From positions 1-64,000 of the forward strand of contig JASCOE010000005.1 of assembly GCA_029959285.1 (NCBI GenBank): 64,000 bases of DNA. Reading direction: 5' to 3'. Both the position numbers and the translations under genes were made by a program. The number at the start of each line of letters is the position of its first letter. Position 1 is the first letter of the stretch. Source of the DNA: Flavobacteriaceae bacterium PS02337 (GTDB taxonomy: Bacteria > Bacteroidota > Bacteroidia > Flavobacteriales > Flavobacteriaceae). This document shows positions 17,422-24,566 of the stretch, in pieces. The notes beneath the pieces are model-generated. The model ran no database searches and was not told the DNA's origin. It saw only the letters and a program-made list of their open reading frames with translations.

Positions 17422-17866
17422 ATTTTTCTTCCCAGAATATTTTTTCATTATGCCCTACTAGATAAAAGCAAGTCGTATCTATAAGTCGTGCATCTTTTTT
17501 CAAGTCAAAAGAATAAGTTCCTTTAGATCTTGTTTCTCTTCCTTCTCCGCAATCACTCCAATAGTCTTGGTGTATTTTTTTGTTTTTCATAAATCCGCTA
17601 ATTTGTTCGTATGGAAAATTATCAGCAAATTCAAATTCTTTAAAACTAATATATTCTGTCGATTCACCTTTTTTTAAAGATCCAATGAAAGTTCCCGCAA
17701 TTACTAAAGAATCAATATCTTCTCCAGTTTTATTGTAAAACTTAACCTGAAAACCTTTGAAATTGAAATAGCCAATTAAAACAAATACACTTAAGATTAT
17801 AATTATAAAAAATCCAATTTTTCTTCTCTTCGATATTTTCATTTGGTTAAAATCATTTATAAACAA
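17420..17866 (-). CDS. Hypothetical membrane-anchored protein
   Basis: 148 residues, or 140 if the ATG at 17842 is used. That start gives a basic N-terminus (MKISKRRKIG) followed at once by a transmembrane helix (about residues 17-34). The rest is a soluble region with three cysteines, for example SDCGEGRE. No family is recognised. The gene is bracketed by direct copies of family E repeats, 17384-17421 and 17873-17914, with almost nothing between repeat and ORF on either side, which suggests it arrived or duplicated together with them. The role is unknown. Confidence 0.6.
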   Translation of the reverse strand: MFINDFNQMKISKRRKIGFFIIIILSVFVLIGYFNFKGFQVKFYNKTGEDIDSLVIAGTFIGSLKKGESTEYISFKEFEFADNFPYEQISGFMKNKKIHQDYWSDCGEGRETRSKGTYSFDLKKDARLIDTTCFYLVGHNEKIFWEEK

Positions 17867-17872
17867 ATCTAA

Positions 17873-17938
17873 TAATAAATGAATTGCCTCCAGTTTTAAC
17901 TGGAGGTTTTTTATGTTTGATAGGGAAAGGCTTTAGCC
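17873..17938 (+). repeat. Palindromic repeat, family E, copy 2
   Basis: AATAAATGAATTGCCTCC leads into CCTCCAGTTTTAACTGGAGG (17887-17906), a T run, and then the small dyad GGCTTTAGCC (17929-17938). Both parts recur in inverted order at 22962-23030. Stem bases differ from copy 1 but stay mostly paired. Confidence 0.8.
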
Positions 17939-17944
17939 GAATTA

Positions 17945-18175
17945 TTATTTCAAAGGAAAATCAAGCAACTCTTTAGGTTCAATATCTAACCCTTTTGCAA
18001 TTTTTACGAGAGTTTTTATTGAAGTATTAATTTTAGCGGTTTCTATTCTTGCTATTTGAGATTTAGTCATGCCAGAATCATCAGCTAAATCTTGCTGCGA
18101 TAAGTCTTTTTTTTCACGTAATTGTCTAATGTGAATGCCAAGATTTATAATATAATTTTCTTCTGAAATGTTCAT
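17945..18175 (-). CDS. XRE-family transcriptional regulator (HTH_3)
   Basis: 76 residues, a bare Cro/C1-type helix-turn-helix domain spanning about residues 12-67. The conserved pattern is LRQLREKKDLSQQDLA, then GMTKSQIARIE for the recognition helix, and a leucine-rich end. It should bind DNA as a dimer. It is divergent from the 77-residue gene at 18263 across an 87-bp gap that contains a TATATTTG box, so that gene is the obvious candidate target. No toxin or phage gene is next to it. Confidence 0.92.
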   Translation of the reverse strand: MNISEENYIINLGIHIRQLREKKDLSQQDLADDSGMTKSQIARIETAKINTSIKTLVKIAKGLDIEPKELLDFPLK

Positions 18176-18232
18176 ATTTCAAAAGTGGAAAGATTTATTT
18201 CGCTTTCGATAGCATACATGCCTACAAATTAT

Positions 18233-18240
18233 TATATTTG
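18233..18240 (+). promoter_or_regulatory. -7 promoter box TATATTTG
   Basis: TATATTTG matches TANNTTTG 22 nt before the start of the 77-residue gene. No TTG is found at the usual -33 distance, so activation by the divergent XRE regulator is possible. Confidence 0.45.
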
Positions 18241-18262
18241 CTTCAAATAAAAAAATAAGACA

Positions 18263-18496
18263 ATGGCTACAAATGATCTTTCGAAAGAAACAGAAAAAAG
18301 ACTCTTAGATTTTTTTAATAATGTAATTGATGCCAAAGATTTGGCAAAAGCGATAAGACAATTAACTTATGTAATTGCTTTAAGTTTGGTTATGGAAGAA
18401 GAAACGGCATACTCACAAAAAGAAAACCTCAAAAAAGGATTTTATTGGCTGACTGAATTAGCCGAAATTTTACATCCGTATTTGGAAGTGGAATAA
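18263..18496 (+). CDS. Small hypothetical protein
   Basis: 77 residues, acidic and predicted almost wholly alpha-helical: about three helices, KETEKRLLDFFNNVID, LAKAIRQLTYVIALSLVME and LKKGFYWLTELAEILHP. There is no signal peptide. I do not recognise the family. It is divergent from a small XRE regulator and has a plausible -7 promoter box. Size and context resemble accessory regulatory cassettes, but no toxin-like motif is present. Confidence 0.65.
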   Translation: MATNDLSKETEKRLLDFFNNVIDAKDLAKAIRQLTYVIALSLVMEEETAYSQKENLKKGFYWLTELAEILHPYLEVE

Positions 18497-18666
18497 GAAA
18501 GAGCATTATGTTTTAAGATATTCATTTCGACGAAAGGAGAAACTAAAAAGCAAAACCGACAAAAAATTCCAGAGTGATTTCCGCAATTTTTTTCATGTGT
18601 ACAAACTGTTGGTTTGCTGAAAGGCTCCTTTCGTCAAGGTGATATCTTTGTGGTTACTTTGTGTTT

Positions 18667-18768
18667 CAAGGGATTGAAATCCCTTGCTACAAAATAAATC
18701 ATTTCTTCGGAATTTTATATAGCGTTCCAAAGGAACAAATTATATTGTAGGGATGGATTTTAATCCAT
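18667..18768. repeat. Inverted pair of REP-like elements (family D)
   Basis: One element on the minus strand has its hairpin at 18667-18686 (CAAGGGATT / AATCCCTTG) and GTAG complementary at 18687-18690. One on the plus strand has a first hairpin GTTCC-AAA-GGAAC (18724-18736), GTAG at 18747-18750 and a hairpin ATGGATTTTAATCCAT at 18753-18768. Head-to-head or tail-to-tail REP pairs of this kind are called BIMEs in enterobacteria. Stem bases differ from the 13.4-kb copies by paired changes. Confidence 0.8.
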
Positions 18769-18793
18769 TTTCGCAATCATAATCGTCATTTTT

Positions 18794-18895
18794 TGTCATT
18801 CAGAGGAACGAAGGAATCTCACTATAAATCCACACAGAAAAGCGTCAATCTTTGTCGATTTGCGCGTGAGATTCCTTCGTTCCTCGGAATGACAA
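18794..18895. repeat. Palindromic intergenic repeat, family C
   Basis: TTGTCATTCAGAGGAACG at the left and CGTTCCTCGGAATGACAA at the right, with inner arms GAAGGAATCTCAC / GTGAGATTCCTTC. Together with the family D pair it fills the 414-bp gap between the 77-residue gene and the 252-residue gene; no other gene is seen there. Confidence 0.85.
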
Positions 18896-18910
18896 GAATG
18901 TGAAATTGGT

Positions 18911-19669
18911 TTAACTTCCTAAGAAGTTTGAAATAGTATTAACTAATCTAGGTAATGTTTCTACGCCTTTTAATAAAAGATATTTTATGACTTCTTTTTT
19001 TGCGACGTCATATACGTCTTTAAAAGTTATAGGATTGAATTTTTTTATTTTTGCAAGAACTTGAGAGAATCTCTTGCTTGCAATTCGCTTTGTTAGTGTA
19101 GGGATTTCATTTTTAAGGGAATTTGCTTCGTCTATAATTTCGTCTACAATTTCATTATTTGTATATTCTTTTTCTAAATAATTTATTGTTGCTTGTAGAA
19201 AAGTATATAAAATTATTTGCTGATTAGAGTCGAAAGGCTTCGCTTCTGCATCATCATCAATAATCTCAAAATCTGAAAAAATTTCTTCTTCATAGTTTCT
19301 TAAGAAATCTTCTTCTTGGTTGAAGTTGACAGAGTTATAATCTTTGATTATGTTGATCCAATCAATAAGGTGTTTAAGAATTTGATCTTTATCTAATTCT
19401 CCTGTAATTACTGCTTTGGTTTCATGACTTCCAGGTGTATATTGAATAGGGAAACGTGTGGGCGTTCCTTTGGATTTTTTATCTGGAATGCCAATTAAAA
19501 AAACAAAATCTCTGTGATTTTTATCTTGAAAATAAAAGAGCTGATCTGCTAAATCTATGGCTTTAATTATATCCGAATAATTAGCCTCGAAATTCCTTAA
19601 AGAATAGAGTATACTTCGAATATCTTTTGCAACATTATATATGTAGTCTTTTGGATTAAGTGTTGCCAT
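18911..19669 (-). CDS. Hypothetical protein
   Basis: 252 residues, soluble, mostly alpha-helical with an acidic middle (about residues 120-150) and no signal peptide. A central segment GTPTRFPIQYTPG looks like a beta hairpin. The C-terminus (LLKGVETLPRLVNTISNFLG) is amphipathic. I recognise no family. It stands alone between family C/D repeats and the tRNA-Leu gene, a position typical of strain-variable cargo. Possible roles such as effector or immunity protein are guesses. Confidence 0.6.
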   Translation of the reverse strand: MATLNPKDYIYNVAKDIRSILYSLRNFEANYSDIIKAIDLADQLFYFQDKNHRDFVFLIGIPDKKSKGTPTRFPIQYTPGSHETKAVITGELDKDQILKHLIDWINIIKDYNSVNFNQEEDFLRNYEEEIFSDFEIIDDDAEAKPFDSNQQIILYTFLQATINYLEKEYTNNEIVDEIIDEANSLKNEIPTLTKRIASKRFSQVLAKIKKFNPITFKDVYDVAKKEVIKYLLLKGVETLPRLVNTISNFLGS

Positions 19670-19812
19670 TTTGGTAAGATTTAATTTATTCGAATAATAA
19701 AAACTTTATTTAGGTCTTTCTCAAAAATAAAAAAGACTAAGAATAAATGTAGTATCGTATTAAAATCTTTATCAACAACTTTAACAACAAAAAATCAAAA
19801 TATCTCCAAAAC

Positions 19813-19849
19813 AAAAAAGCTTCTGAAAAAATATTCAGAAGCTTTTTTA
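19813..19849 (-). terminator. Terminator after tRNA-Leu
   Basis: AAAAAAGCTTCTGA / TCAGAAGCTTTTTT is a perfect stem directly downstream of the minus-strand tRNA. Flanking A and T runs make it work in either direction. Confidence 0.85.
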
Positions 19850-19850
19850 G

Positions 19851-19932
19851 TGCGGATAATAGGACTCGAACCTACACGCCTTGCGGCACCAGATCCTAAG
19901 TCTGGCATGTCTACCAATTTCACCATATCCGC
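19851..19932 (-). tRNA. tRNA-Leu (TAG)
   Basis: 82 nt on the minus strand. The acceptor GCGGATA pairs with TATCCGC, the anticodon stem is CCAGA/TCTGG with loop CTTAGGA (anticodon TAG), a class II variable arm (GTGCCGCAAGGCGT) is present, and the T-arm is TGTAGGTTCGAGTCCTATT. CCA is not encoded. Its 3' end faces the accessory-looking stretch at 17.4-19.7 kb. Confidence 0.97.
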
Positions 19933-19945
19933 GGAATTGTGGGTG

Positions 19946-19974
19946 CAAAGATAAGCATACTTTCGAATATTCAA
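19946..19974 (-). promoter_or_regulatory. Promoter of tRNA-Leu
   Basis: On the minus strand, TTG (19974-19972), an 18-nt spacer, then TATCTTTG (19953-19946), 13 nt before the tRNA. Confidence 0.75.
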
Positions 19975-20041
19975 AGAAAAATTTCAAAAAAATTATTAAT
20001 TCTCTTTTTTGTACATTTGGTTTTCTATAAAAATAATTTAA

Positions 20042-21430
20042 ATGGAAAATATTAAGTCCTACGTTCAACAACATAAAGATCGGTTTATCAACGAATTGAT
20101 CGAATTATTAAAGATTCCGTCGGTAAGTGCCGACACTGCATATTCTCAAGATGTTATTGACACAGCAGAGGCTGTAAAAGAAAGTTTATCTAAAGCAGGC
20201 TGCGATTTAGTCGAAGTTTGCGACACTCCAGGTTACCCAATTATCTACGGAGAGAAAATTATAGATCCAAATCTTCCAACGGTTTTAGTTTACGGTCACT
20301 ACGACGTACAACCGCCAGATCCATTAGAATTATGGACTTCACCACCTTTTGAACCTGTTATCAAAACTACAGATATTCACCCAGAAGGCGCGATATTTGC
20401 GCGTGGAGCGTGTGACGACAAAGGTCAGATGTACATGCACGTAAAAGCGCTAGAATATATGGTGCAAACAAATAATTTGCCTTGTAACGTAAAATTCATG
20501 ATCGAAGGTGAAGAAGAAGTAGGTTCGGCAAGTTTGGCTTGGTTTGTAGAACGCAATCAGGAAAAACTGAAAAACGACGTTATTTTAATTTCAGATACAG
20601 GAATGATTTCTAACCAACAACCATCTATTACGACAGGTTTAAGAGGTTTGAGTTATGTTGAGGTAGAAGTTACAGGTCCAAACCGCGATTTGCATTCTGG
20701 TTTATACGGTGGCGCTGTGGCGAATCCGATTAATATTTTGGCGAAAATGATTGCTTCGCTTCACGATGAAAACAATCATATTACGATTCCAGGTTTCTAC
20801 GATAAAGTTCAGGAATTATCTGCAGAAGAAAGAGCTGAAATGGCAAAAGCGCCTTTTAGTTTAGAAAAATATAAAAATGCTTTAAACATTGCTGATGTTT
20901 ATGGTGAAAAAGGTTATGTAACCAACGAGCGCAACTCAATTCGTCCGACATTAGACGTAAACGGAATCTGGGGCGGTTATACTGGCGAAGGTGCAAAAAC
21001 GGTTATTGCGAGTAAAGCTTTTGCTAAAATCTCGATGCGTTTGGTTCCAAATCAGGAATGGGAAGAAATTACAGAGCTTTTCACTAAGCATTTTACAAGT
21101 ATTGCGCCAGCTGGAGTTACGGTAAAAGTAACGCCGCATCACGGTGGTCAGGGTTATGTAACGCCAATTGACAGTATCGGATATCAAGCCGCTAATAAAG
21201 CGTATACAGAAACGTTTGGAGTTCCTGCAATTCCGGTTCGTTCTGGCGGAAGTATTCCAATTGTGGCTTTGTTTGAAAAGGAATTAAAAAGCAAAACAAT
21301 CTTAATGGGATTTGGTTTAGATTCTGATGCTATTCACTCACCAAACGAGCATTTCGGAATCTTTAATTACTTGAAAGGAATTGAAACGATTCCGTTGTTT
21401 TACAAGTATTTTGTAGAACTTTCTAGGTGA
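20042..21430 (+). CDS. M20 family dipeptidase
   Basis: 462 residues, cytoplasmic by lack of a signal peptide. The M20 dinuclear zinc site is visible: H86-x-D88 in VYGHYDVQPP, the bridging Asp D125 in GACDDKGQ, catalytic Glu in MIEGEEEVGS, the Asp in SDTG, and the final His in IHSPNEHF. A dimerisation domain with DLHSGLYGG lies in the middle. It hydrolyses dipeptides or related amide bonds in amino acid recycling. TACATTTG at 20012-20019 is a likely -7 box 22 nt before the start. Length and motifs are those of the CNDP/PepV-like dipeptidase group. Confidence 0.94.
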   Translation: MENIKSYVQQHKDRFINELIELLKIPSVSADTAYSQDVIDTAEAVKESLSKAGCDLVEVCDTPGYPIIYGEKIIDPNLPTVLVYGHYDVQPPDPLELWTSPPFEPVIKTTDIHPEGAIFARGACDDKGQMYMHVKALEYMVQTNNLPCNVKFMIEGEEEVGSASLAWFVERNQEKLKNDVILISDTGMISNQQPSITTGLRGLSYVEVEVTGPNRDLHSGLYGGAVANPINILAKMIASLHDENNHITIPGFYDKVQELSAEERAEMAKAPFSLEKYKNALNIADVYGEKGYVTNERNSIRPTLDVNGIWGGYTGEGAKTVIASKAFAKISMRLVPNQEWEEITELFTKHFTSIAPAGVTVKVTPHHGGQGYVTPIDSIGYQAANKAYTETFGVPAIPVRSGGSIPIVALFEKELKSKTILMGFGLDSDAIHSPNEHFGIFNYLKGIETIPLFYKYFVELSR

Positions 21431-21434
21431 TTTT

Positions 21435-21512
21435 TTAACGCAAAGAGCGCTAAGAATTTACGCAAAGTTCGCTGTGTTTTTTGCTCGCAAAGGCGCAAGG
21501 TCGCAAAGTTTT
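21435..21512. repeat. Family B repeat, rearranged copy
   Basis: TTAACGCAAAGAGCGCTAAG is followed by ACGCAAAGTTCGC and then CTCGCAAAGGCGCAAGG, so direct rather than inverted half-units. Family F follows at 21522-21554. Together with a terminator and the direct repeats below, this accounts for the 347-bp gap before the GT61-like gene. Confidence 0.65.
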
Positions 21513-21521
21513 TAGATGTAG

Positions 21522-21554
21522 AACTTTGTCAAAGTTTTAAACTTTGACAAAGTT
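21522..21554. repeat. Palindrome family F
   Basis: AACTTTGTCAAAGTT joins TTAAACTTTGACAAAGTT, a near-perfect dyad without a following T run. Confidence 0.8.
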
Positions 21555-21565
21555 AACTTCATTAT

Positions 21566-21595
21566 AAATCCGTTCAGAAATGAGCGGATTTTTTT
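21566..21595 (+). terminator. Terminator hairpin
   Basis: AAATCCG-TTCAGAAATGA-GCGGATT, a stem followed by a T run. It probably ends the M20 dipeptidase transcript. Confidence 0.7.
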
Positions 21596-21634
21596 GTTTT
21601 TAAAGGTTTGAAATCTGACTTTTTTAATATTAAA

Positions 21635-21766
21635 ATTTTAATGTTGACTTTGTGTTTTGTTAGATAAATTAACTTAAATTTGGTTTTTTTACTAGCAAGT
21701 CCCATTTTCTATTAAAAATAATAATGTTTTGTAAAAACTTTTTAATGTTATTTTAATGTTGACTTT
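21635..21766 (+). promoter_or_regulatory. 17-bp direct repeat upstream of the GT61-like gene
   Basis: ATTTTAATGTTGACTTT occurs at 21635-21651 and again at 21750-21766, the second ending 11 nt before the start codon. A partial copy (TTTTTAATGTTATTTTAATG) lies at about 21740. Its position suggests regulator binding or duplicated promoter DNA. Confidence 0.45.
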
Positions 21767-21777
21767 AATATTGAAAA

Positions 21778-22875
21778 ATGGATTCAGTTGAAAAAAAGAT
21801 TAGCTTTTCGCCTATAGCATACACAAGATATCTTAAAGGGCTGAAGAAGTGCCATTCGATGTTTCGAGAAGGAAAAGTTCTAGAAAGTCTAGCTGTAAAA
21901 TCGTGGCAAATTGCGGAAGGAAATACCACTATATCTTCAAAAGCTTTTTTTTTAGAAGGTCAATTAGAGCGTATAACAGGTACGGCTTATACAGATGATC
22001 CGTTTAAAGAAATGCATGGCGGTTTTGAGATTGAACATGCGCCAACACGTGCTTATAAACTCAAAGAAACTTGGATGATTAATGGTTTTCTTTATAAAGG
22101 ACTTCACAGTTTTAGACTTCATCCAGCTTTTCAAATTTCAAAAAAAATGAATTATTTTCCGAAGGTTCTAATGAATACGGAAATTGATCATGCGGCGCTT
22201 TACAGCACTTCTGAAGGAAATCAATATTTTGGACTTTGGCTTACAGATGATTGCGCTAATTATGCTTTGGCTTCAGCCGAAGGAACTCCAGTAACTTCCA
22301 ATATTATTCCGTATTCGCACATGGAAGAATACGAATCATTTTTAGAAATGAACCCGATTCGAACTAACGCTGCTTATCTTAAAAATGCAGTTTTGTTTGA
22401 TGATAATTGGGGAAATAACGAAAACAAACATCTCAGATTTGCGGCAAATAGAGCAAAATTATTAGCTCGATTTCCAGCAAATTCTCATCCCGGAGTTTTT
22501 ATTTTAAGACGCAATTCGGGAATTTCACGCGTTATGTTAAACGAACTAGAAATTGCAGAACAACTTCGAGAAAAATACGGATTTAAAATTGTAGACGTAA
22601 CCCAAAATACGGCTTCAGAAATATTGGCGGCTTGTTCAGGCGCCAAAGTTCTTATTGGAATAGAAGGAAGTCATTTATTTCACGGTTTAATGATGCTCGA
22701 ACCAGGTTCTTCGGTTTTAGTTCTTCAGCCTCCAACTCGTTTTAGCGCAGTTATTAAAAATACAACCGACATGGAAAACATCAACTACAGTTTTGTTGTC
22801 GGAATTCAAAAAGAAGAAAACTTTTATATTGATCTAGAAGAAGTGGAGCGAACGCTTTCTTTATTGAGGCTCTAA
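21778..22875 (+). CDS. Glycosyltransferase family 61-like protein
   Basis: 365 residues, no signal peptide. The C-terminal half fits the GT61/DUF563 pattern: FILRRNSGISRVMLNE, then ASEILAACSGAKVLIGIEG, SHLFHGLMMLEPGSSVL, where an Asp/Glu-G-x-H and the PGSxV segment are typical. GT61 proteins transfer sugars such as xylose or GlcNAc; many bacterial members lie in polysaccharide clusters, but this gene stands alone. The acceptor is unknown. A conspicuous 17-bp direct repeat precedes it. Confidence 0.75.
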   Translation: MDSVEKKISFSPIAYTRYLKGLKKCHSMFREGKVLESLAVKSWQIAEGNTTISSKAFFLEGQLERITGTAYTDDPFKEMHGGFEIEHAPTRAYKLKETWMINGFLYKGLHSFRLHPAFQISKKMNYFPKVLMNTEIDHAALYSTSEGNQYFGLWLTDDCANYALASAEGTPVTSNIIPYSHMEEYESFLEMNPIRTNAAYLKNAVLFDDNWGNNENKHLRFAANRAKLLARFPANSHPGVFILRRNSGISRVMLNELEIAEQLREKYGFKIVDVTQNTASEILAACSGAKVLIGIEGSHLFHGLMMLEPGSSVLVLQPPTRFSAVIKNTTDMENINYSFVVGIQKEENFYIDLEEVERTLSLLRL

Positions 22876-23121
22876 GTTGCTAAGATTCTGTGTGACTAAG
22901 TTTTTTTCGTTTGTCAAAATTTTAAGCTTTGACAGAGATTCTTAATATAAACAATTACGAAAATTTGGCTAAAGCCAATATATTTTCTCTTCATAATCTC
23001 CCGCTAAAGCTGGAGACAATTCATTTTACGTTATATTTTTTCGCAAAGCAAACAACCTCTGTTTGTTAGGATCTTTGGCACTTTGTATCTAAAAATTAGC
23101 AACTTAGTACTTCAGAGTCTG
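22868..23121. repeat. Nested palindromes: family H enclosing F and E
   Basis: The outer arms TCTAAGTTGCTAAGATTCTG (from 22871) and AATTAGCAACTTAG (about 23093) are inverted with respect to each other. Inside lie a diverged family F dyad (22910-22936) and an inverted family E unit (GGCTAAAGCC at 22967-22976, CTCCCGCTAAAGCTGGAG at 22998-23015). This accounts for nearly all of the 357-bp gap before the operon; the remainder is the promoter. Confidence 0.65.
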
Positions 23122-23141
23122 AAAAAAAATTAAACTTTTTC

Positions 23142-23171
23142 TTGCATATTAAAATTTTAACTCTACATTTG
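23142..23171 (+). promoter_or_regulatory. Promoter of the BlaI/M56 operon
   Basis: TTG at 23142-23144, a 19-nt spacer, then TACATTTG at 23164-23171. It is an exact consensus match, 62 nt before the first gene. Confidence 0.8.
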
Positions 23172-23176
23172 TAGAG
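23161..23176. promoter_or_regulatory. Predicted BlaI-type operator overlapping the -7 box
   Basis: CTCTACATTTGTAGAG has perfect 7-bp arms around a 2-bp centre. Its core TACA-N2-TGTA is the form of known BlaI/MecI operators. It covers the whole -7 promoter element, so a bound repressor would exclude RNA polymerase. A BlaI-family repressor is the second gene of the operon that starts here. Confidence 0.75.
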
Positions 23177-23232
23177 CAATGTCTATGATTGTAGAATTTG
23201 ATAATTTGAAAAACCACTAACTTTTTAGCTCT

Positions 23233-24195
23233 ATGAAAAAATTATTTGCTTTCTTTTTTATCGTTATCAACTGTTTTTTTGCTCAGGCTCAAACTTACAA
23301 AGAGTGGGTTCAAAAAGCAGATTCTTGTTACACAGCAGAAAATTATAAATTGTCTGTAAGTTATTACGAAAAAGCCTTTAAGATAGAACAGAAAGATTCG
23401 GGTGATTTATACAATGCAGGATGTTCTGCGTCTTTGGCTTTAGAAAATAAAAAAGCATTTAAATGGCTGAATCTTGCTATTGATAACGGATACGAAGGTA
23501 TTGCGCATATGCAGGTAGACGGCGATTTGAAACGTCTTCATACAGAGAAAGAATGGAAAAAAACAATTGATAAATTGCAAAAGAAATTAGATGTTCTTGG
23601 AGCAAATTATGATAAGGTGCTGGAAAAAGAACTTTTGGAGATTTATGCTGAAGATCAGGAAATTCGTGGAGAATTTATGAATGTCTATAAAGCTCCAAAA
23701 CCAGATAAGCGAAAAATTGACAGCATTGGTAAAATTATGGAAAAGAAAGACAGTATTAATCTCATTAAGGTTATAAAAATACTGGACGAAAAAGGATGGG
23801 TAGGAAAAAATCTTGTTGGAACACAGGCCAATCAAACCTTGTTTTTGGTGATTCAGCATTCTGATTTAAAATACCAGCAAAAGTATTTGCCAATGATGAG
23901 AGAAGCGGTCAAAAAAGGCAACGCAAATCCTGCTAATTTAGCTTATCTAGAAGACAGAATTGCTTTGAGAGAAGGTAGAAAACAAATTTATGGAAGTCAG
24001 GCTGCCAAAAATAAAAAGACTAATAAAATGTATATATCGCCTATGATAGATCCGGATAATGTAGATAAAAGGCGCGCAGAGGTCGGACTTGGAACTATGG
24101 CAGAATATGCTGCAAAAATGAATATAGAATGGAATTTAGAGACTTATAAGAAAGAATTGTCGGAAACAGAAAAACTTGAAAATATTAAAAAATGA
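23233..24195 (+). CDS. TPR-like / DUF6624-type exported protein
   Basis: 320 residues with a signal peptide (about 1-19, ending AQA). The N-terminal half (about 25-120) has two or three TPR-like helical pairs, for example YKLSVSYYEKAFKIEQ. The C-terminal half (about 130-290) contains the run ANQTLFLVIQHSDLKYQQKY and LAYLEDRIALREGRKQIYG, as I recall for DUF6624. It is the first gene of the operon with the BlaI repressor (4-bp overlap) and M56 protein, so it is the likely output of this regulatory system. Its biochemical function is unknown. Confidence 0.75.
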   Translation: MKKLFAFFFIVINCFFAQAQTYKEWVQKADSCYTAENYKLSVSYYEKAFKIEQKDSGDLYNAGCSASLALENKKAFKWLNLAIDNGYEGIAHMQVDGDLKRLHTEKEWKKTIDKLQKKLDVLGANYDKVLEKELLEIYAEDQEIRGEFMNVYKAPKPDKRKIDSIGKIMEKKDSINLIKVIKILDEKGWVGKNLVGTQANQTLFLVIQHSDLKYQQKYLPMMREAVKKGNANPANLAYLEDRIALREGRKQIYGSQAAKNKKTNKMYISPMIDPDNVDKRRAEVGLGTMAEYAAKMNIEWNLETYKKELSETEKLENIKK

Positions 24196-24566
24196 CACAA
24201 TTATCAAACGCAGAAGAACAATTAATGGAACATTTATGGAAGCTTGAAAAAGCATTCATGAAAGATTTGCTGGAGGCATATGCAGATCCAAAACCAGCAA
24301 CGACAACTGTAGCAACGCTTCTAAAACGAATGATCGACAAGAAATTTGTGGCGTACAACGAATTCGGAAATTCGAGAGAATATTATCCTTTGGTGAAAAA
24401 AACAGATTATTTCTCGAAACACGTAAAAGGATTAATTAGTAGTTTCTTTAATAATTCGGCTTCGCAATTTGCTTCGTTTTTTACAACCGAAACCAATTTG
24501 TCGGCTTCAGAATTGGAAGATCTTAAAAAAATAATCGATTCAGAAATTCAAAAAAAGAAAAAATGA
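24192..24566 (+). CDS. BlaI/MecI/CopY-family transcriptional repressor
   Basis: 124 residues. It is a winged-helix DNA-binding domain (about 1-75, LSNAEEQLMEHLWKLEKAF and ATTTVATLLKRMIDKKFVA) with a C-terminal dimerisation helix. Family members bind TACA-N2-TGTA dyads as dimers and are inactivated by cleavage after their partner M56 protease is activated. It overlaps both neighbours by 4 bp (ATGA), so all three genes are translationally coupled. The upstream operator at 23161-23176 implies autorepression. Confidence 0.95.
   Translation: MTQLSNAEEQLMEHLWKLEKAFMKDLLEAYADPKPATTTVATLLKRMIDKKFVAYNEFGNSREYYPLVKKTDYFSKHVKGLISSFFNNSASQFASFFTTETNLSASELEDLKKIIDSEIQKKKK

Noticed and set aside
17945-18496. 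XRE regulator and 77-residue gene as a toxin-antitoxin pair
   Set aside because: They are divergent rather than overlapping, and neither the 77-residue protein nor neighbours show a toxin motif.
16418-19669. att site or prophage beside tRNA-Leu
   Set aside because: No copy of the tRNA 3' end and no integrase or phage gene was found in the interval.
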